From positions 1-64,000 of the forward strand of contig JADJYX010000026.1 in the NCBI GenBank assembly GCA_016719535.1: a stretch of DNA of 64,000 bases, read 5' to 3'. The DNA comes from Rubrivivax sp. Lineage in GTDB: Bacteria; Pseudomonadota; Gammaproteobacteria; Burkholderiales; Burkholderiaceae_C. Shown here in pieces: positions 42,311 to 53,922 of the stretch (the first letter of the stretch is position 1; each line of letters starts with the position of its first letter). The notes beneath the pieces are model-generated. The model was not told where the DNA came from. It worked only from the letters and a program-made list of their open reading frames with translations, and did no database searches. The position numbers and the translations under genes were made by a program.

Positions 42311-43003
42311 ATGAGTTTCGTTTTCGATCCCGCGCCGACCGTGGCCGTGCCGGTGCTGGGCGGCGGCCTGTTCCCCGTGCACCGCATCTACTGCGTCGGC
42401 CGCAACTATGTCGAGCATGCGCAGGAGATGGGCTTCACCGGCCGTGAGCCGCCGTTCTTCTTCCTCAAGCCGGCTGACGCCATCGTCGCCGTGCCCGAGG
42501 GCCGGACGGGGCAGATCGACTACCCCAGCCTGACCGCCAACCTGCACCACGAGATCGAGCTCGTGGTCGCCATCGGCAAGGGCGGCCGCAACATCAAGGC
42601 CGCCGACGCCGCCCAGCACATCTGGGGTTATGCCGTCGGCCTGGACATGACGCGCCGCGACCTGCAGGGCGAGATGAAGAAGGCTGGCCGCCCCTGGTGC
42701 ATCGGCAAGGCCTTCGACCAGTCGGCGCCCATCGGTCCGATCGTGCCGAGGGCCAAGACGGGCGAGCTGACCGCGGGCGCGATCACGCTCACCGTCAACG
42801 GCCAGCCGCGCCAGAGCGCCGACCTCGGGGACCTGATCTGGAACGTGGCCGAAACCATCGAGCACCTGAGCGCCGCCTGGGCACTGCAGCCCGGCGACCT
42901 CATCTACAGCGGCACGCCGGCCGGCGTGGCGGCGGTGGTGCGCGGCGACGTGATGGAAGGCCATGTCGACGGCCTGCCCACGCTGCGCGTGGCGGTGCGC
43001 TGA
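42311..43003 (+). CDS. Fumarylacetoacetate hydrolase family protein
   Basis: A 230-residue protein starting at ATG 42311 behind GGAG. Motifs are IYCVGRNYVEHAQEMG, PFFFLKPADAIV, HHEIELVVAIGKGG (metal ligand Glu pair) and LIYSGTPAGVAAV. Short FAH-fold enzymes like this cleave acylpyruvates or oxaloacetate (YcgM/FAHD1 type). The following gene maiA suggests use in tyrosine/homogentisate or gentisate breakdown, where it would split fumarylpyruvate or fumarylacetoacetate. Confidence 0.88.
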   Translation: MSFVFDPAPTVAVPVLGGGLFPVHRIYCVGRNYVEHAQEMGFTGREPPFFFLKPADAIVAVPEGRTGQIDYPSLTANLHHEIELVVAIGKGGRNIKAADAAQHIWGYAVGLDMTRRDLQGEMKKAGRPWCIGKAFDQSAPIGPIVPRAKTGELTAGAITLTVNGQPRQSADLGDLIWNVAETIEHLSAAWALQPGDLIYSGTPAGVAAVVRGDVMEGHVDGLPTLRVAVR

Positions 43004-43022
43004 AGCGGCGGGGAAGGAAGCC

Positions 43023-43655
43023 ATGGAACTCTTCAACTATTTCCGCTCCAGCGCCTCGTACCGCGTGCGCATCGCGCTCGCGCTCAAGGGGCTGGACTAC
43101 GACTACCGCTCGGTCCACCTGGTCAAGGGCGAGCAGCTGCAGGAGTCCTACGCAGCAGTCTCTGCCGCACGGCTGGTGCCGATGCTGGTCGACGGCGACG
43201 ATCGGCTGACGCAGTCGCTGGCCATCATCGAATACCTGGACGAGACCCACCCCGAGCCGCCGCTGCTGCCGCGCGACCCGCTCGGCCGCGCACGCGTGCG
43301 CGCGATTGCGCTGGACATCGCCTGCGAGATCCACCCGCTGAACAACCTGCGCGTGCTGAAATACCTCACCGGTCCGCTCAAGCTGACCGAGGACGACAAG
43401 AACCGCTGGTACCGCCACTGGGTCGAGACCGGCCTGGAGACGGTCGAACGCCAGCTGGCCGCCGCGCCGGCCACCTACTGCCATGGCGACAGCCCGACGC
43501 TGGCCGACTGCACGCTGGTGCCGCAGATCTTCAACGCCCGCCGCTTCGACTGCCGGCTCGAGCATGTGCCGAATGTGATGCGCGTCTTCGACGCCTGCAT
43601 GAAGCTGCCGGCCTTCGAACAGACGCGGCCCGAAAACTGCCCGGACGCCGCCTGA
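43023..43655 (+). CDS. maiA: Maleylacetoacetate/maleylpyruvate isomerase
   Basis: A 210-residue zeta-class glutathione transferase. The N-terminal MELFNYFRSSASYRVRIALA holds the SSxSxRVR glutathione site. GDDRLTQSLAIIEYLDETHP is the thioredoxin-fold end, and PTLADCTLVPQIFNARRFDC the C-terminal zeta signature. It isomerises maleyl- to fumaryl- ring-cleavage products. It lies 19 nt after the FAA hydrolase and shares one base with pgeF. Confidence 0.91.
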   Translation: MELFNYFRSSASYRVRIALALKGLDYDYRSVHLVKGEQLQESYAAVSAARLVPMLVDGDDRLTQSLAIIEYLDETHPEPPLLPRDPLGRARVRAIALDIACEIHPLNNLRVLKYLTGPLKLTEDDKNRWYRHWVETGLETVERQLAAAPATYCHGDSPTLADCTLVPQIFNARRFDCRLEHVPNVMRVFDACMKLPAFEQTRPENCPDAA

Positions 43656-44425
43656 TGCAGCCTGAGGCCGGCGTTCCCGGCTGGCTGCGGCCCGGCTGGA
43701 CGGCGCCGGCGCGGGTGCGCGCGCTGATGAGCACGCGCCGCGCCTGGCCTTCCGCCAGTGGCGCCGATTTCGACCCCGGCCGCGACGGCAGCCAGCCGGC
43801 CGCGGCCGCCAACCGGGCGCAGCTGGCGATCGAGCTGGGCGCGCGGCCGGTCTGGCTGCGCCAGGTGCATGGCGCCGAGGTGGTGCGCATCGACCGCTGG
43901 CCGGGGCCCGAGGCGCCGGTCGCCGATGCCGCCGTCAGCGCCGCCCCGGGCGTGGCCTGCGTCGTGCTGGCGGCCGACTGCCTGCCGGTGCTGCTGTGCG
44001 ACGACCAGGGCCGTGCCGTGGCCGCGGCACATGCCGGCTGGCGCGGGCTGGCCGCCGGCGTGCTGGAGCACTGCGTGGCCAGCCTGTGTGCAGCCGCGGG
44101 CTGCGAACCGCAGGCGCTTCAGGCCTGGCTGGGCCCCTGCATCGGGCCGCGGCGGTTCGAGGTGGGGGCCGACGTGCTGCAGGCCTTCGGCGCCGACCCC
44201 GGGCAGCCGGGGTTGCCGCACTTCGTGCGCCGCGACCGGCCCGATGGCGAGCGGCGCTGGCTGGCCGACCTGCCGGCGCTGGCGCGGCAGCGGCTGTTGC
44301 AGGCCGGCGTGGGCCGCATCAGCGGCGGTGGCTGGTGCACGGTGGAGGACGCCTCAGCCTTCTTTTCGTTCCGCCGCGATGGCGCCGTCGGCCGCATGGC
44401 CGCCGCCATCGCCCTCGTCGACTGA
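43655..44425 (+). CDS. pgeF: Purine nucleoside phosphorylase / laccase-domain protein (YfiH)
   Basis: A 256-residue DUF152 protein. The active-site ligands are in WLRQVHGAEVV, VVLAADCLPVLL and VAAAHAGWRGLAAGVLE, and CIGPRRFEVG follows. Family members split purine nucleosides, and E. coli YfiH/PgeF also removes L-Ser from peptidoglycan precursors. The start codon shares one base with the maiA stop. The last 72 nt overlap an opposite-strand gene. Confidence 0.91.
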   Translation: MQPEAGVPGWLRPGWTAPARVRALMSTRRAWPSASGADFDPGRDGSQPAAAANRAQLAIELGARPVWLRQVHGAEVVRIDRWPGPEAPVADAAVSAAPGVACVVLAADCLPVLLCDDQGRAVAAAHAGWRGLAAGVLEHCVASLCAAAGCEPQALQAWLGPCIGPRRFEVGADVLQAFGADPGQPGLPHFVRRDRPDGERRWLADLPALARQRLLQAGVGRISGGGWCTVEDASAFFSFRRDGAVGRMAAAIALVD

Positions 44426-44620
44426 AGCGGCCGCCTCGCGCGAAGCGCGGGCACGCCTGCGCCCGGGGGTGCCGAGGATGTACACGACAATGCTCAGCGG
44501 CAGCAGGCCGTACAGCACGAGGGTGAAGACCGCGCCCAGCACGGTGCCTTGACTGGACAGCGCCTCGGCCACTGCCATCATCACCACCACGTACAACCAC
44601 GCGATGATCACCAGGTACAT
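44354..44620 (-). CDS. Small two-helix membrane protein
   Basis: An 88-residue protein starting MYLVIIAWLYVVVMMAVAEA at 44618-44620, with a second helix (VFTLVLYGLLPLSIVVYILG) and a charged cytoplasmic tail rich in Arg, Glu and Asp. I recall similar proteins in many Burkholderiales beside pgeF or phaC. Function unknown. Its C-terminal 23 codons lie antisense inside pgeF, an overlap of 72 nt. Confidence 0.7.
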   Translation of the reverse strand: MYLVIIAWLYVVVMMAVAEALSSQGTVLGAVFTLVLYGLLPLSIVVYILGTPGRRRARASREAAASVDEGDGGGHAADGAIAAERKEG

Positions 44621-44763
44621 GGACGTCTCGGCTCCGTCGTGTCGTCGGGATTCCGGCGATGATGTCATGACAAGGTAAGCCTGGATGCCTACGCTGACGT
44701 TCCGACAGCGCCTGGACCACCGCCGGTGACGCCTCGACAACAAACCCGACGATTGGAGACACG

Positions 44764-46458
44764 GTGCTGAAGATGCCGCCCAACCTGCCCCCGTACGACC
44801 TGTCCGGGGGCGCCCTCGGGCCTGCCATCGGTGAGATGTTCAAGTCGCTGTCCGGCCTCAGCCTGCCGCCCGCCGAGCTGGGCAAGGTGCAGACCGACTA
44901 CCTGAAGGGCGCCGCCGAGATCTGGAACCAGCAGCTCGACCGCAGCCGCACCGAAGGCCAGGCCACCCGGCCAGCGATCGGCGACAAGCGTTTCGCCGGC
45001 CAGGAATGGCTGGAAAACCCCGCCGCGGCCTATGCGGCGCAGATGTACCTGCTGAATGCGCGCACGCTGATGCAGATGGCCGAAGCGGTGCAGGGCGACG
45101 AGAAGACCAGGGCGCGCATCCGCTTCGCGGTGCAGCAGTGGGTCGACGCCGCGTCGCCCAGCAACTACCTGGCCTTCAATCCCGAGGCGCTGAAGAAGGC
45201 GCTGACCACCCAGGGCGAGAGCATCGCCACCGGCATGCGCCAGTTGCTGCAGGACGTGCAGAAGGGCCATGTCTCGCAGACCGACGAGACGGTCTTCGAG
45301 GTCGGCCGCAATGTCGCCACCACCGAAGGCAGCGTGGTGTTCGAGAACGACTTCTTCCAGCTCATCGAATACAGGCCGACGACGGCCAAGGTGCACGAGC
45401 GGCCGATGCTGTTCGTCCCGCCCTGCATCAACAAGTACTACATCCTCGACCTGCAGCCCGACAACTCGGTCATCCGCTATACCGTCGAGCAGGGGCACCG
45501 CACCTTCGTCGTCAGCTGGCGCAACCCCGACGCCGGCCTGGCCGCCGCCACCTGGGACGACTACATCGAGAACGGCGCCATCCGCGCCATCCGCACGGTG
45601 CAGGCGATCACCGGCGTCGACCGCTTCAACATGCTGGGCTTCTGCGTCGGCGGCACCATCGTCGCCACCGCGCTCGCCGTGCTGGCCGCGCGCGGCGAAC
45701 AGCCGGCCAGCTCGCTGACGCTGCTGACCACGCTGCTGGACTTCGAGGACACCGGCATCCTCGACATCTTCGTCGACGAGGCCTCGGTGCGCCTGCGCGA
45801 GATGACCATCGGCGCGCAGGCGCCCACCGGCCCCGGGATGCTCAAGGGCAAGGAGCTGGCCACGACCTTCAGCTTCCTGCGCCCCAATGACCTGGTCTGG
45901 AACTATGTCGTCGGCAACTACCTCAAGGGCGAGGCACCGCCGCCCTTCGACCTGCTGTACTGGAACGGCGACTCGACCAACCTGCCGGGGCCGATGTACT
46001 GCTGGTACCTGCGCAACACCTACCTCGAGAACAAGCTCAAGGTGCCCGGCGCCACCACGGTGTGCGGCGAGAAGGTCGACCTCGGTGCGATCAAGGCACC
46101 GGTCTATATCTATGCCTCGCGCGAAGACCACATCGTGCCCTGGACGGCCGCCTACCGCTCGACCGCGCTGCTGACCGGCCAGCGGCGCTTCGTGCTCGGC
46201 GCGTCGGGTCACATCGCGGGCGTCATCAACCCGCCGGCCAAGGGCAAGCGCAGCCACTGGCTGAACGACAAGCTGCCGGCCACGTCCGACGCCTGGTTCC
46301 AGGGTGCGACCGAGCACCCGGGCAGCTGGTGGACCGACTGGAGCGGCTGGCTGCGTGGCCACGGCGGCAAGCTGGTCGCAGCACCCAAGGCGCCGGGCAA
46401 CCGGCAGTTCAAGGCCATCGAGCCGGCACCCGGTCGCTACGTCAAGGTCAAGGCCTGA
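44764..46458 (+). CDS. phaC: Class I poly(R)-hydroxyalkanoate synthase
   Basis: A 564-residue PhaC with GTG start (GGAG 5 nt upstream; the next ATG would be 14 nt away). The lipase-like box MLGFCVGGT carries nucleophile Cys294, with the catalytic Asp in SREDHIVPW and His in GASGHIAGVINPP. YWNGDSTNLPGPMYCWYLRN is typical of class I. It polymerises 3-hydroxyacyl-CoA into cytoplasmic granules. It is followed by phaB after 109 nt; the beta-ketothiolase gene phaA is not in the cluster. Confidence 0.96.
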   Translation: MLKMPPNLPPYDLSGGALGPAIGEMFKSLSGLSLPPAELGKVQTDYLKGAAEIWNQQLDRSRTEGQATRPAIGDKRFAGQEWLENPAAAYAAQMYLLNARTLMQMAEAVQGDEKTRARIRFAVQQWVDAASPSNYLAFNPEALKKALTTQGESIATGMRQLLQDVQKGHVSQTDETVFEVGRNVATTEGSVVFENDFFQLIEYRPTTAKVHERPMLFVPPCINKYYILDLQPDNSVIRYTVEQGHRTFVVSWRNPDAGLAAATWDDYIENGAIRAIRTVQAITGVDRFNMLGFCVGGTIVATALAVLAARGEQPASSLTLLTTLLDFEDTGILDIFVDEASVRLREMTIGAQAPTGPGMLKGKELATTFSFLRPNDLVWNYVVGNYLKGEAPPPFDLLYWNGDSTNLPGPMYCWYLRNTYLENKLKVPGATTVCGEKVDLGAIKAPVYIYASREDHIVPWTAAYRSTALLTGQRRFVLGASGHIAGVINPPAKGKRSHWLNDKLPATSDAWFQGATEHPGSWWTDWSGWLRGHGGKLVAAPKAPGNRQFKAIEPAPGRYVKVKA

Positions 46459-46567
46459 CCATCGGCACCGTGTCTGCAGTGCCACCACCGGGGGAACCCG
46501 GTTGACGCCCACCGGCCGCGGCACCACGCTACGCGACAGACAATCGATCACTCAGAAGGAGCAAACC

Positions 46568-47302
46568 ATGGCAAAAGTGGCATATGTGACGGGCGGCATG
46601 GGCGGCATCGGTACCGCGATCTGCCAGCGCCTGGCGAAGGAAGGATTCAAGGTCATCGCCGGCTGCGGCCCGAGCCGCGACTGGCAGAAGTGGCTCGACG
46701 AGCAGAAGGCGCTGGGCTATACCTTCCATGCCTCGGTCGGCAACGTGGCCGACTGGGAATCGACCGTGGAGGCCTTCAAGAAGGCCAAGGCCGAGCATGG
46801 TCCGATCGACGTGCTGGTCAACAACGCCGGCATCACGCGCGACCGCATGTTCCTGAAGATGTCGCCCGAGGACTGGAAGGCGGTCATCGACACCAACCTG
46901 AACAGCATGTTCAACGTCACCAAGCAGGTGGTGCCGGACATGGTCGAAAGGGGCTGGGGCCGCATCATCCAGATCAGCTCGGTCAACGGCGAGAAGGGTC
47001 AGGCCGGACAGACCAACTATTCGGCCGCCAAGGCCGGCATGCACGGCTTCACGATGGCGCTGGCGCAGGAGGTGGCGTCCAAGGGCGTGACGGTCAATAC
47101 CGTGAGCCCGGGCTATATCGGCACCGAGATGGTTCGCGCCATCAAGCCCGAGATCCTGGAGAAGATCGTCGCCACCATCCCGGTCAAGCGCCTGGGCACG
47201 CCCGAGGAGATCGGTTCGGTGGTGGCCTGGCTGGCGGGCGAGGATTCCGGCTTCACCACCGGCGCCGACTTCAGCTGCAACGGCGGGCTGCACATGGGGT
47301 GA
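46568..47302 (+). CDS. phaB: Acetoacetyl-CoA reductase
   Basis: A 244-residue SDR starting MAKVAYVTGGMGGIG with GGAG upstream. It has the cofactor motif TGGMGGIG, NNAGITRD, the catalytic Ser in IIQISSVNG and Tyr-x3-Lys in NYSAAK. It makes (R)-3-hydroxybutyryl-CoA with NADPH for PhaC. The stop codon is inside the base of a very long hairpin. Confidence 0.96.
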   Translation: MAKVAYVTGGMGGIGTAICQRLAKEGFKVIAGCGPSRDWQKWLDEQKALGYTFHASVGNVADWESTVEAFKKAKAEHGPIDVLVNNAGITRDRMFLKMSPEDWKAVIDTNLNSMFNVTKQVVPDMVERGWGRIIQISSVNGEKGQAGQTNYSAAKAGMHGFTMALAQEVASKGVTVNTVSPGYIGTEMVRAIKPEILEKIVATIPVKRLGTPEEIGSVVAWLAGEDSGFTTGADFSCNGGLHMG

Positions 47303-47349
47303 TGCAGGACGTGCGACCGTCCCTGCAGACGGTCGCACGCCTGCATCAC
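47299..47349. terminator. 22-bp hairpin spanning the phaB stop
   Basis: GTGATGCAGG-A-CGTGCGACCGTC pairs with GACGGTCGCACGCCTGCATCAC, a 22-bp stem with one bulged A and a 6-nt loop. It begins at the phaB stop codon. There is no clear T-tract after it, so it may stabilise the mRNA 3' end or act as a factor-assisted terminator. Confidence 0.65.
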
Positions 47350-47603
47350 GCCTGGACGCGTCTTGCGCGGACAGGCCGGGCAGCCCGGCCCGGCGGCATG
47401 CTGGCCAACGGGCGGGGTGACGCTGACGCACGTTCCGCGCGCGTTGGCCGGGGTGCAGTGGCAGGCCGCTGTCGTGCGCGTGCCGGCCGGGCTGCGGTAT
47501 CGGTCCACCGCATCACCAACCACCCCCACGACCCATACGGCCGTGCCATCGACGCCAAACCCACCCGGGTGTCAGAATCCTGCGCTCACCACGAAGCACG
47601 CCG
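47350..47603. other. Intergenic region without recognised gene
   Basis: About 250 nt between the phaB hairpin and the next gene. I see no family-like open frame, RNA structure or repeat here. It presumably holds the promoter of the following hypothetical gene. Confidence 0.4.
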
Positions 47604-48059
47604 ATGGCTCAAAACGACGAAGGCACGACGCCGCGCAAAGGCAAGCTCAGTGCCTTCCAGTTGCTGAAGTCGTGGCTGTTCGACAAGTCGTCCAGCTCGC
47701 GGGCACCGGCCGAGACCGAATTTCTCAATACCCGTGACGGCTACGAGCTGGCCAAATTCGCGCAGAAGGCTTTTGGCAACGATGCCGCGGCACAGCAGGC
47801 CCAGCAGGCCGCGGTCGACGCCGAGCAGGCCGAGATCGACGCGCTGCTGCAGGGTACGGGCGCGGTGCCGATGCCGACCGCCGCTGCCCCGGCCGCCCGG
47901 CCGGTGGCCACCGCCGCGCCGCCGGCGGATGCGGTCGACGTCGCCGTCAGGCACCTGGAAGTCCTGCGCGCGCAAGGCCTCAGCGTCGAGACCCTGGCCG
48001 AGGCGCTGATCATCATCGAGAGCCGCGAGGTCAAGCAGCGCGCCGGCAAGGCGGCCTGA
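47604..48059 (+). CDS. Hypothetical Ala-rich protein
   Basis: A 151-residue protein starting MAQNDEGTTPRKGKLSAFQL. It has a short basic N-terminal helix (LLKSWLFDKSSSS), a YELAKFAQKAFGN helix, a Gln/Ala-rich stretch (about residues 65-85), an Ala/Pro linker and a C-terminal helix with VETLAEALIIIESREVKQRA. I do not recognise a family. It is not PhaR: the RLYDT motif of that repressor is absent. It stands between phaB and the convergent sdaA gene. Confidence 0.6.
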   Translation: MAQNDEGTTPRKGKLSAFQLLKSWLFDKSSSSRAPAETEFLNTRDGYELAKFAQKAFGNDAAAQQAQQAAVDAEQAEIDALLQGTGAVPMPTAAAPAARPVATAAPPADAVDVAVRHLEVLRAQGLSVETLAEALIIIESREVKQRAGKAA

Positions 48060-48102
48060 GCGGCGCCCCGGCGCGGGCCTCCGGTTGCGGCCCCTCGCGC
48101 TG

Positions 48103-49506
48103 TCAGCATTCGACGATATTGACCGCCAGACCGCCGCGCGCGGTCTCCTTGTATTTGCTCATCATGTCGGCGCCGGTCTCGCGCATGGTCTTGATGACCT
48201 TGTCGAGGCTGACATGGTGCGTGCCGTCGCCGCGCAGCGCCATGCGCGCGGCATTGATGGCCTTGACGGCGGCGATGGCGTTGCGCTCGATGCACGGGAT
48301 CTGCACCAGCCCGCCGACCGGGTCGCAGGTCAGGCCCAGGTGGTGCTCCATGCCGATCTCGGCGGCGTTCTCCACCTGCGCCGGGCTGCCGCCCATCACC
48401 GCGCACAGCGCCGCGGCGGCCATGCTGCAGGCCACGCCGACCTCGCCCTGGCAGCCGACCTCGGCGCCGCTGATGCTGGCGTTCTCCTTGTAGAGGATGC
48501 CGATCGCCGCGGCGGTGAGCAGGAAGTCGTAGACACCGGCCTCGGTGGCCTGCGGCACGAAGCGGGTGTAGTAGTGCAGCACGGCCGGCACGATGCCGGC
48601 GGCGCCGTTGGTCGGCGCGGTGACGACGCGGCCGCCGGCCGCGTTCTCCTCGTTGACCGCCAGCGCATAGAGGTTGATCCAGTCCAGCACCTGCAACGGG
48701 TCGCGCAGCGCCTCCTCGGGTCTTGCGGTCAGTGCCTCGCGCAAGGCCTTGGCGCGCCGGCGCACCTTGAATCCGCCCGGCAGCACGCCATCGGTGCGGC
48801 AGCCGCGGTCCACGCAGTCCTGCATCACGCGCCATAGGCGCGCCAGCCCGGCGTTGATGTCGGCATCGCTGTGCCCCATCCGGCCGAGAAAGCGTTCGTT
48901 GCGGCGCATCAGCTCGGCGATGCTGCAGCCATGCTCGCGCGTCAGCACCAGCAACTCGGCGCCGCTGGTGAAGGGGTGCGGCAGCACCGTGGCATCGGGC
49001 GCAATGACCTTCTGCCGCGTGCCGTCGGCGGCCACCTCGTCGCTGACGACGAAGCCGCCGCCGACCGAGTAGTAGGTGCGCTGGGCCAGTTCGGCGCCCG
49101 CGGTGTCGAAGGCCAGCAGGCGCATGCCATTGGCGTGGAAGGGCAGGGTCTCGCGCCGGCGGAAGACCAGATCGTCACGCTCGCTGAAGGCGATCTCATG
49201 CCGTCCCAGCAGCGGCAGCCGGCCGCGCCTGCGCAGGTCCGCCAGCAGGCCCGGGATGGCGTCGACATCGACGCCATCGGGCTCGTGCCCGGCCAGGCCC
49301 AGCAGCACCGCCTTGTCGCTGCCGTGCCCCTTGCCGGTGGCGCCCAGGCTGCCATAGAGCAGGGCCTGCACGCGCGCGGTGCGCTCCAGCAGGCCGTCAC
49401 CCGCCAGCCGCAGCGCAAACAGCCGTGCCGCCCGCATCGGGCCCACGGTATGGCTGCTGCTCGGGCCGATGCCGATCTTGAAGAGGTCGAAGACGCTGAT
49501 GGCCAT
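48103..49506 (-). CDS. sdaA: L-serine ammonia-lyase, iron-sulfur type
   Basis: A 467-residue serine dehydratase with the N-terminal FKIGIGPSSSHTVGPMRAA. The C-terminal domain holds the Fe-S cysteines: the Cys of ISGAEVGCQGEVGVACSMAA, LTCDPVGGLVQIPCIERN. It turns L-serine into pyruvate and ammonia. It is the last gene of the gcv operon, 7 nt after the DUF6352 gene, so serine made from glycine and one-carbon units can enter central metabolism. Confidence 0.95.
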   Translation of the reverse strand: MAISVFDLFKIGIGPSSSHTVGPMRAARLFALRLAGDGLLERTARVQALLYGSLGATGKGHGSDKAVLLGLAGHEPDGVDVDAIPGLLADLRRRGRLPLLGRHEIAFSERDDLVFRRRETLPFHANGMRLLAFDTAGAELAQRTYYSVGGGFVVSDEVAADGTRQKVIAPDATVLPHPFTSGAELLVLTREHGCSIAELMRRNERFLGRMGHSDADINAGLARLWRVMQDCVDRGCRTDGVLPGGFKVRRRAKALREALTARPEEALRDPLQVLDWINLYALAVNEENAAGGRVVTAPTNGAAGIVPAVLHYYTRFVPQATEAGVYDFLLTAAAIGILYKENASISGAEVGCQGEVGVACSMAAAALCAVMGGSPAQVENAAEIGMEHHLGLTCDPVGGLVQIPCIERNAIAAVKAINAARMALRGDGTHHVSLDKVIKTMRETGADMMSKYKETARGGLAVNIVEC

Positions 49507-49513
49507 GGTGGTG

Positions 49514-50572
49514 TCAAGACCGCGCGGCGAGCGGCAGGTTGGTCAGCAGGTTCTGCGGCTTCAGGCGCAGCAGGCCGTCGCGGTCGGCGGCGGCGCCCAG
49601 GTAGACGGGTGCGTGGGCGAGTGCTGGCCGCATGTCGGCCGCCGATGCGAAATCGAGCCGGAAGAGGCCGACGATGCCGCGCCGCCGCGCCTCGTCGACC
49701 TCGCGGCCGTGGTAGAGGTCGTTGAGCAGCGCCGTCGCCACCGCGTCCAGCCCGACATGCCAGCGCCAGTCGGGGTCGTCGATGCGGCCCACGGGCCGGA
49801 TGCGCACGGCCACGCCCAGCAGATGCGCCACCCAGCGTTCGAGCACCTGTGCCAGCGCCTTCAGGCCCGAGCGCGCATTCGCCAGGCGCAGGGCGACGCC
49901 ATGGCCGAGGTCGCGCCCGATCTCGGCGGTGAGGTCGATCAGGAAGCGGTGCCGCTCAGCCTGCGCGAAGTAGGCCGTGCCGTTGTCGGCCGTCAGCAGC
50001 TCCAGCTGCACGGCGCGCGGCACGGCACCGGCCTGGCGCAGCAGGCGCCCGAGTTCACCGGCAGCGTCGTCGCGGTTGAGCAGGTCCAGCGTCTCGCGGT
50101 CGCCGGCCATCAGGCGGCCCTCGATCGTGGTGCAGCGCTGCGGGCGGAACAGCATCTGCGCCGCCCGCCATTGCAGCGCATCGTCGCTGGCCTCGAGCAG
50201 GCTGCGCAGCATGGCCTGCGCCATCAGGTCGACGAAAAGCGGCGGCAGGTCGATCTCGCCACCCTGGAACAGGCCGACATAGGCGGCCTCGATCGAGCCG
50301 GCCTGCAGCACACGGTCGCGAAAGCGCAGGAAGACCCGGTAGTTTTCCTGGGCGTCGGCATCGGCCAGCGCGGCGAGTTCGCCCTCGGTCACCGTCCGCG
50401 TCGGCGCTGCGAGCAGCGACGCGTGCAGCGCATGCTCCGCCGCGCAACTCTCGGCGACCAGCGCCAGTTCCGGGCGGTCGAATTGGCGCCGCCACCAGGC
50501 CGCAGTCGGCACCAGCCAGCCGCGCGGATCGCGCTCGAACAGATCGAAGCCGACCGACGGCCAGGGTTCCAC
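49514..50572 (-). CDS. DUF6352-like protein of the gcv operon
   Basis: A 352-residue soluble protein with GTG start (MEPWPSVGFDLFERDPRGWL) 4 nt after gcvP. Visible features are LVPTAAWWRRQFDRPELALV, ENYRVFLRFRDRVLQAGSIE and LFRPQRCTTIEGRLMAGDRE. I recall this family (DUF6352) being found next to glycine cleavage genes in Burkholderiales; no function is known. No catalytic motif or membrane helix is seen. Its fixed place between gcvP and sdaA suggests a role in glycine or serine use. Confidence 0.75.
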   Translation of the reverse strand: MEPWPSVGFDLFERDPRGWLVPTAAWWRRQFDRPELALVAESCAAEHALHASLLAAPTRTVTEGELAALADADAQENYRVFLRFRDRVLQAGSIEAAYVGLFQGGEIDLPPLFVDLMAQAMLRSLLEASDDALQWRAAQMLFRPQRCTTIEGRLMAGDRETLDLLNRDDAAGELGRLLRQAGAVPRAVQLELLTADNGTAYFAQAERHRFLIDLTAEIGRDLGHGVALRLANARSGLKALAQVLERWVAHLLGVAVRIRPVGRIDDPDWRWHVGLDAVATALLNDLYHGREVDEARRRGIVGLFRLDFASAADMRPALAHAPVYLGAAADRDGLLRLKPQNLLTNLPLAARS

Positions 50573-50576
50573 GCGC

Positions 50577-53483
<2,907 letters not shown>

Positions 53484-53514
53484 GGTGCGGTCGGGCGGCA
53501 GGCGGGCGGGGGTG

Positions 53515-53889
53515 TCAAAGGGTCTTCAGCAAGGCGTCGTAGGCCGGCGGGTCCATCAGTTCGTCGAACTGTTCCATGCGCGTGACATGCACCTTGAAGA
53601 ACCAGCCGTTGCCCATCGGGTCCTTGTTGGCCAGCGAGGGGTCGTCCTTGAGCGCGCCATTGACCTCGACGACCTCGCCTTCGACCGGCATGTAGAGGTC
53701 GGCCGCGGCCTTCACCGATTCGACGACGCCGGCCACCTCGCCCTTCTTGTAGGTGCGGCCGACTTCGGGCAGCTCGACGAAGACGACGTCGCCCAGCGCG
53801 TCCTGCGCGTGCAGCGTGATGCCGACGACGGCGGCCTCGTGGTCCTCGATGTTGATCCACTCGTGGTCGGGGGTGAACATGGTCGTCAT
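53515..53889 (-). CDS. gcvH: Glycine cleavage H protein
   Basis: A 124-residue lipoyl carrier starting MTTMFTPDHEWINIEDHEA. The lipoylated lysine lies in VVESVKAAADLYMPVEGEVV. It shuttles the aminomethyl group between P, T and L proteins. GAGGAG upstream of the ATG is a strong ribosome site. Confidence 0.96.
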   Translation of the reverse strand: MTTMFTPDHEWINIEDHEAAVVGITLHAQDALGDVVFVELPEVGRTYKKGEVAGVVESVKAAADLYMPVEGEVVEVNGALKDDPSLANKDPMGNGWFFKVHVTRMEQFDELMDPPAYDALLKTL

Positions 53890-53922
53890 CGGTCTTCTCC
53901 TCGGGTGTGAAAAGGGATGGAT

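Noticed and set aside
47604..48059. Gene after phaB as the PHA repressor PhaR
   Set aside because: The conserved N-terminal PhaR motifs (KKYPNRRLYDT type) are absent; left as hypothetical.
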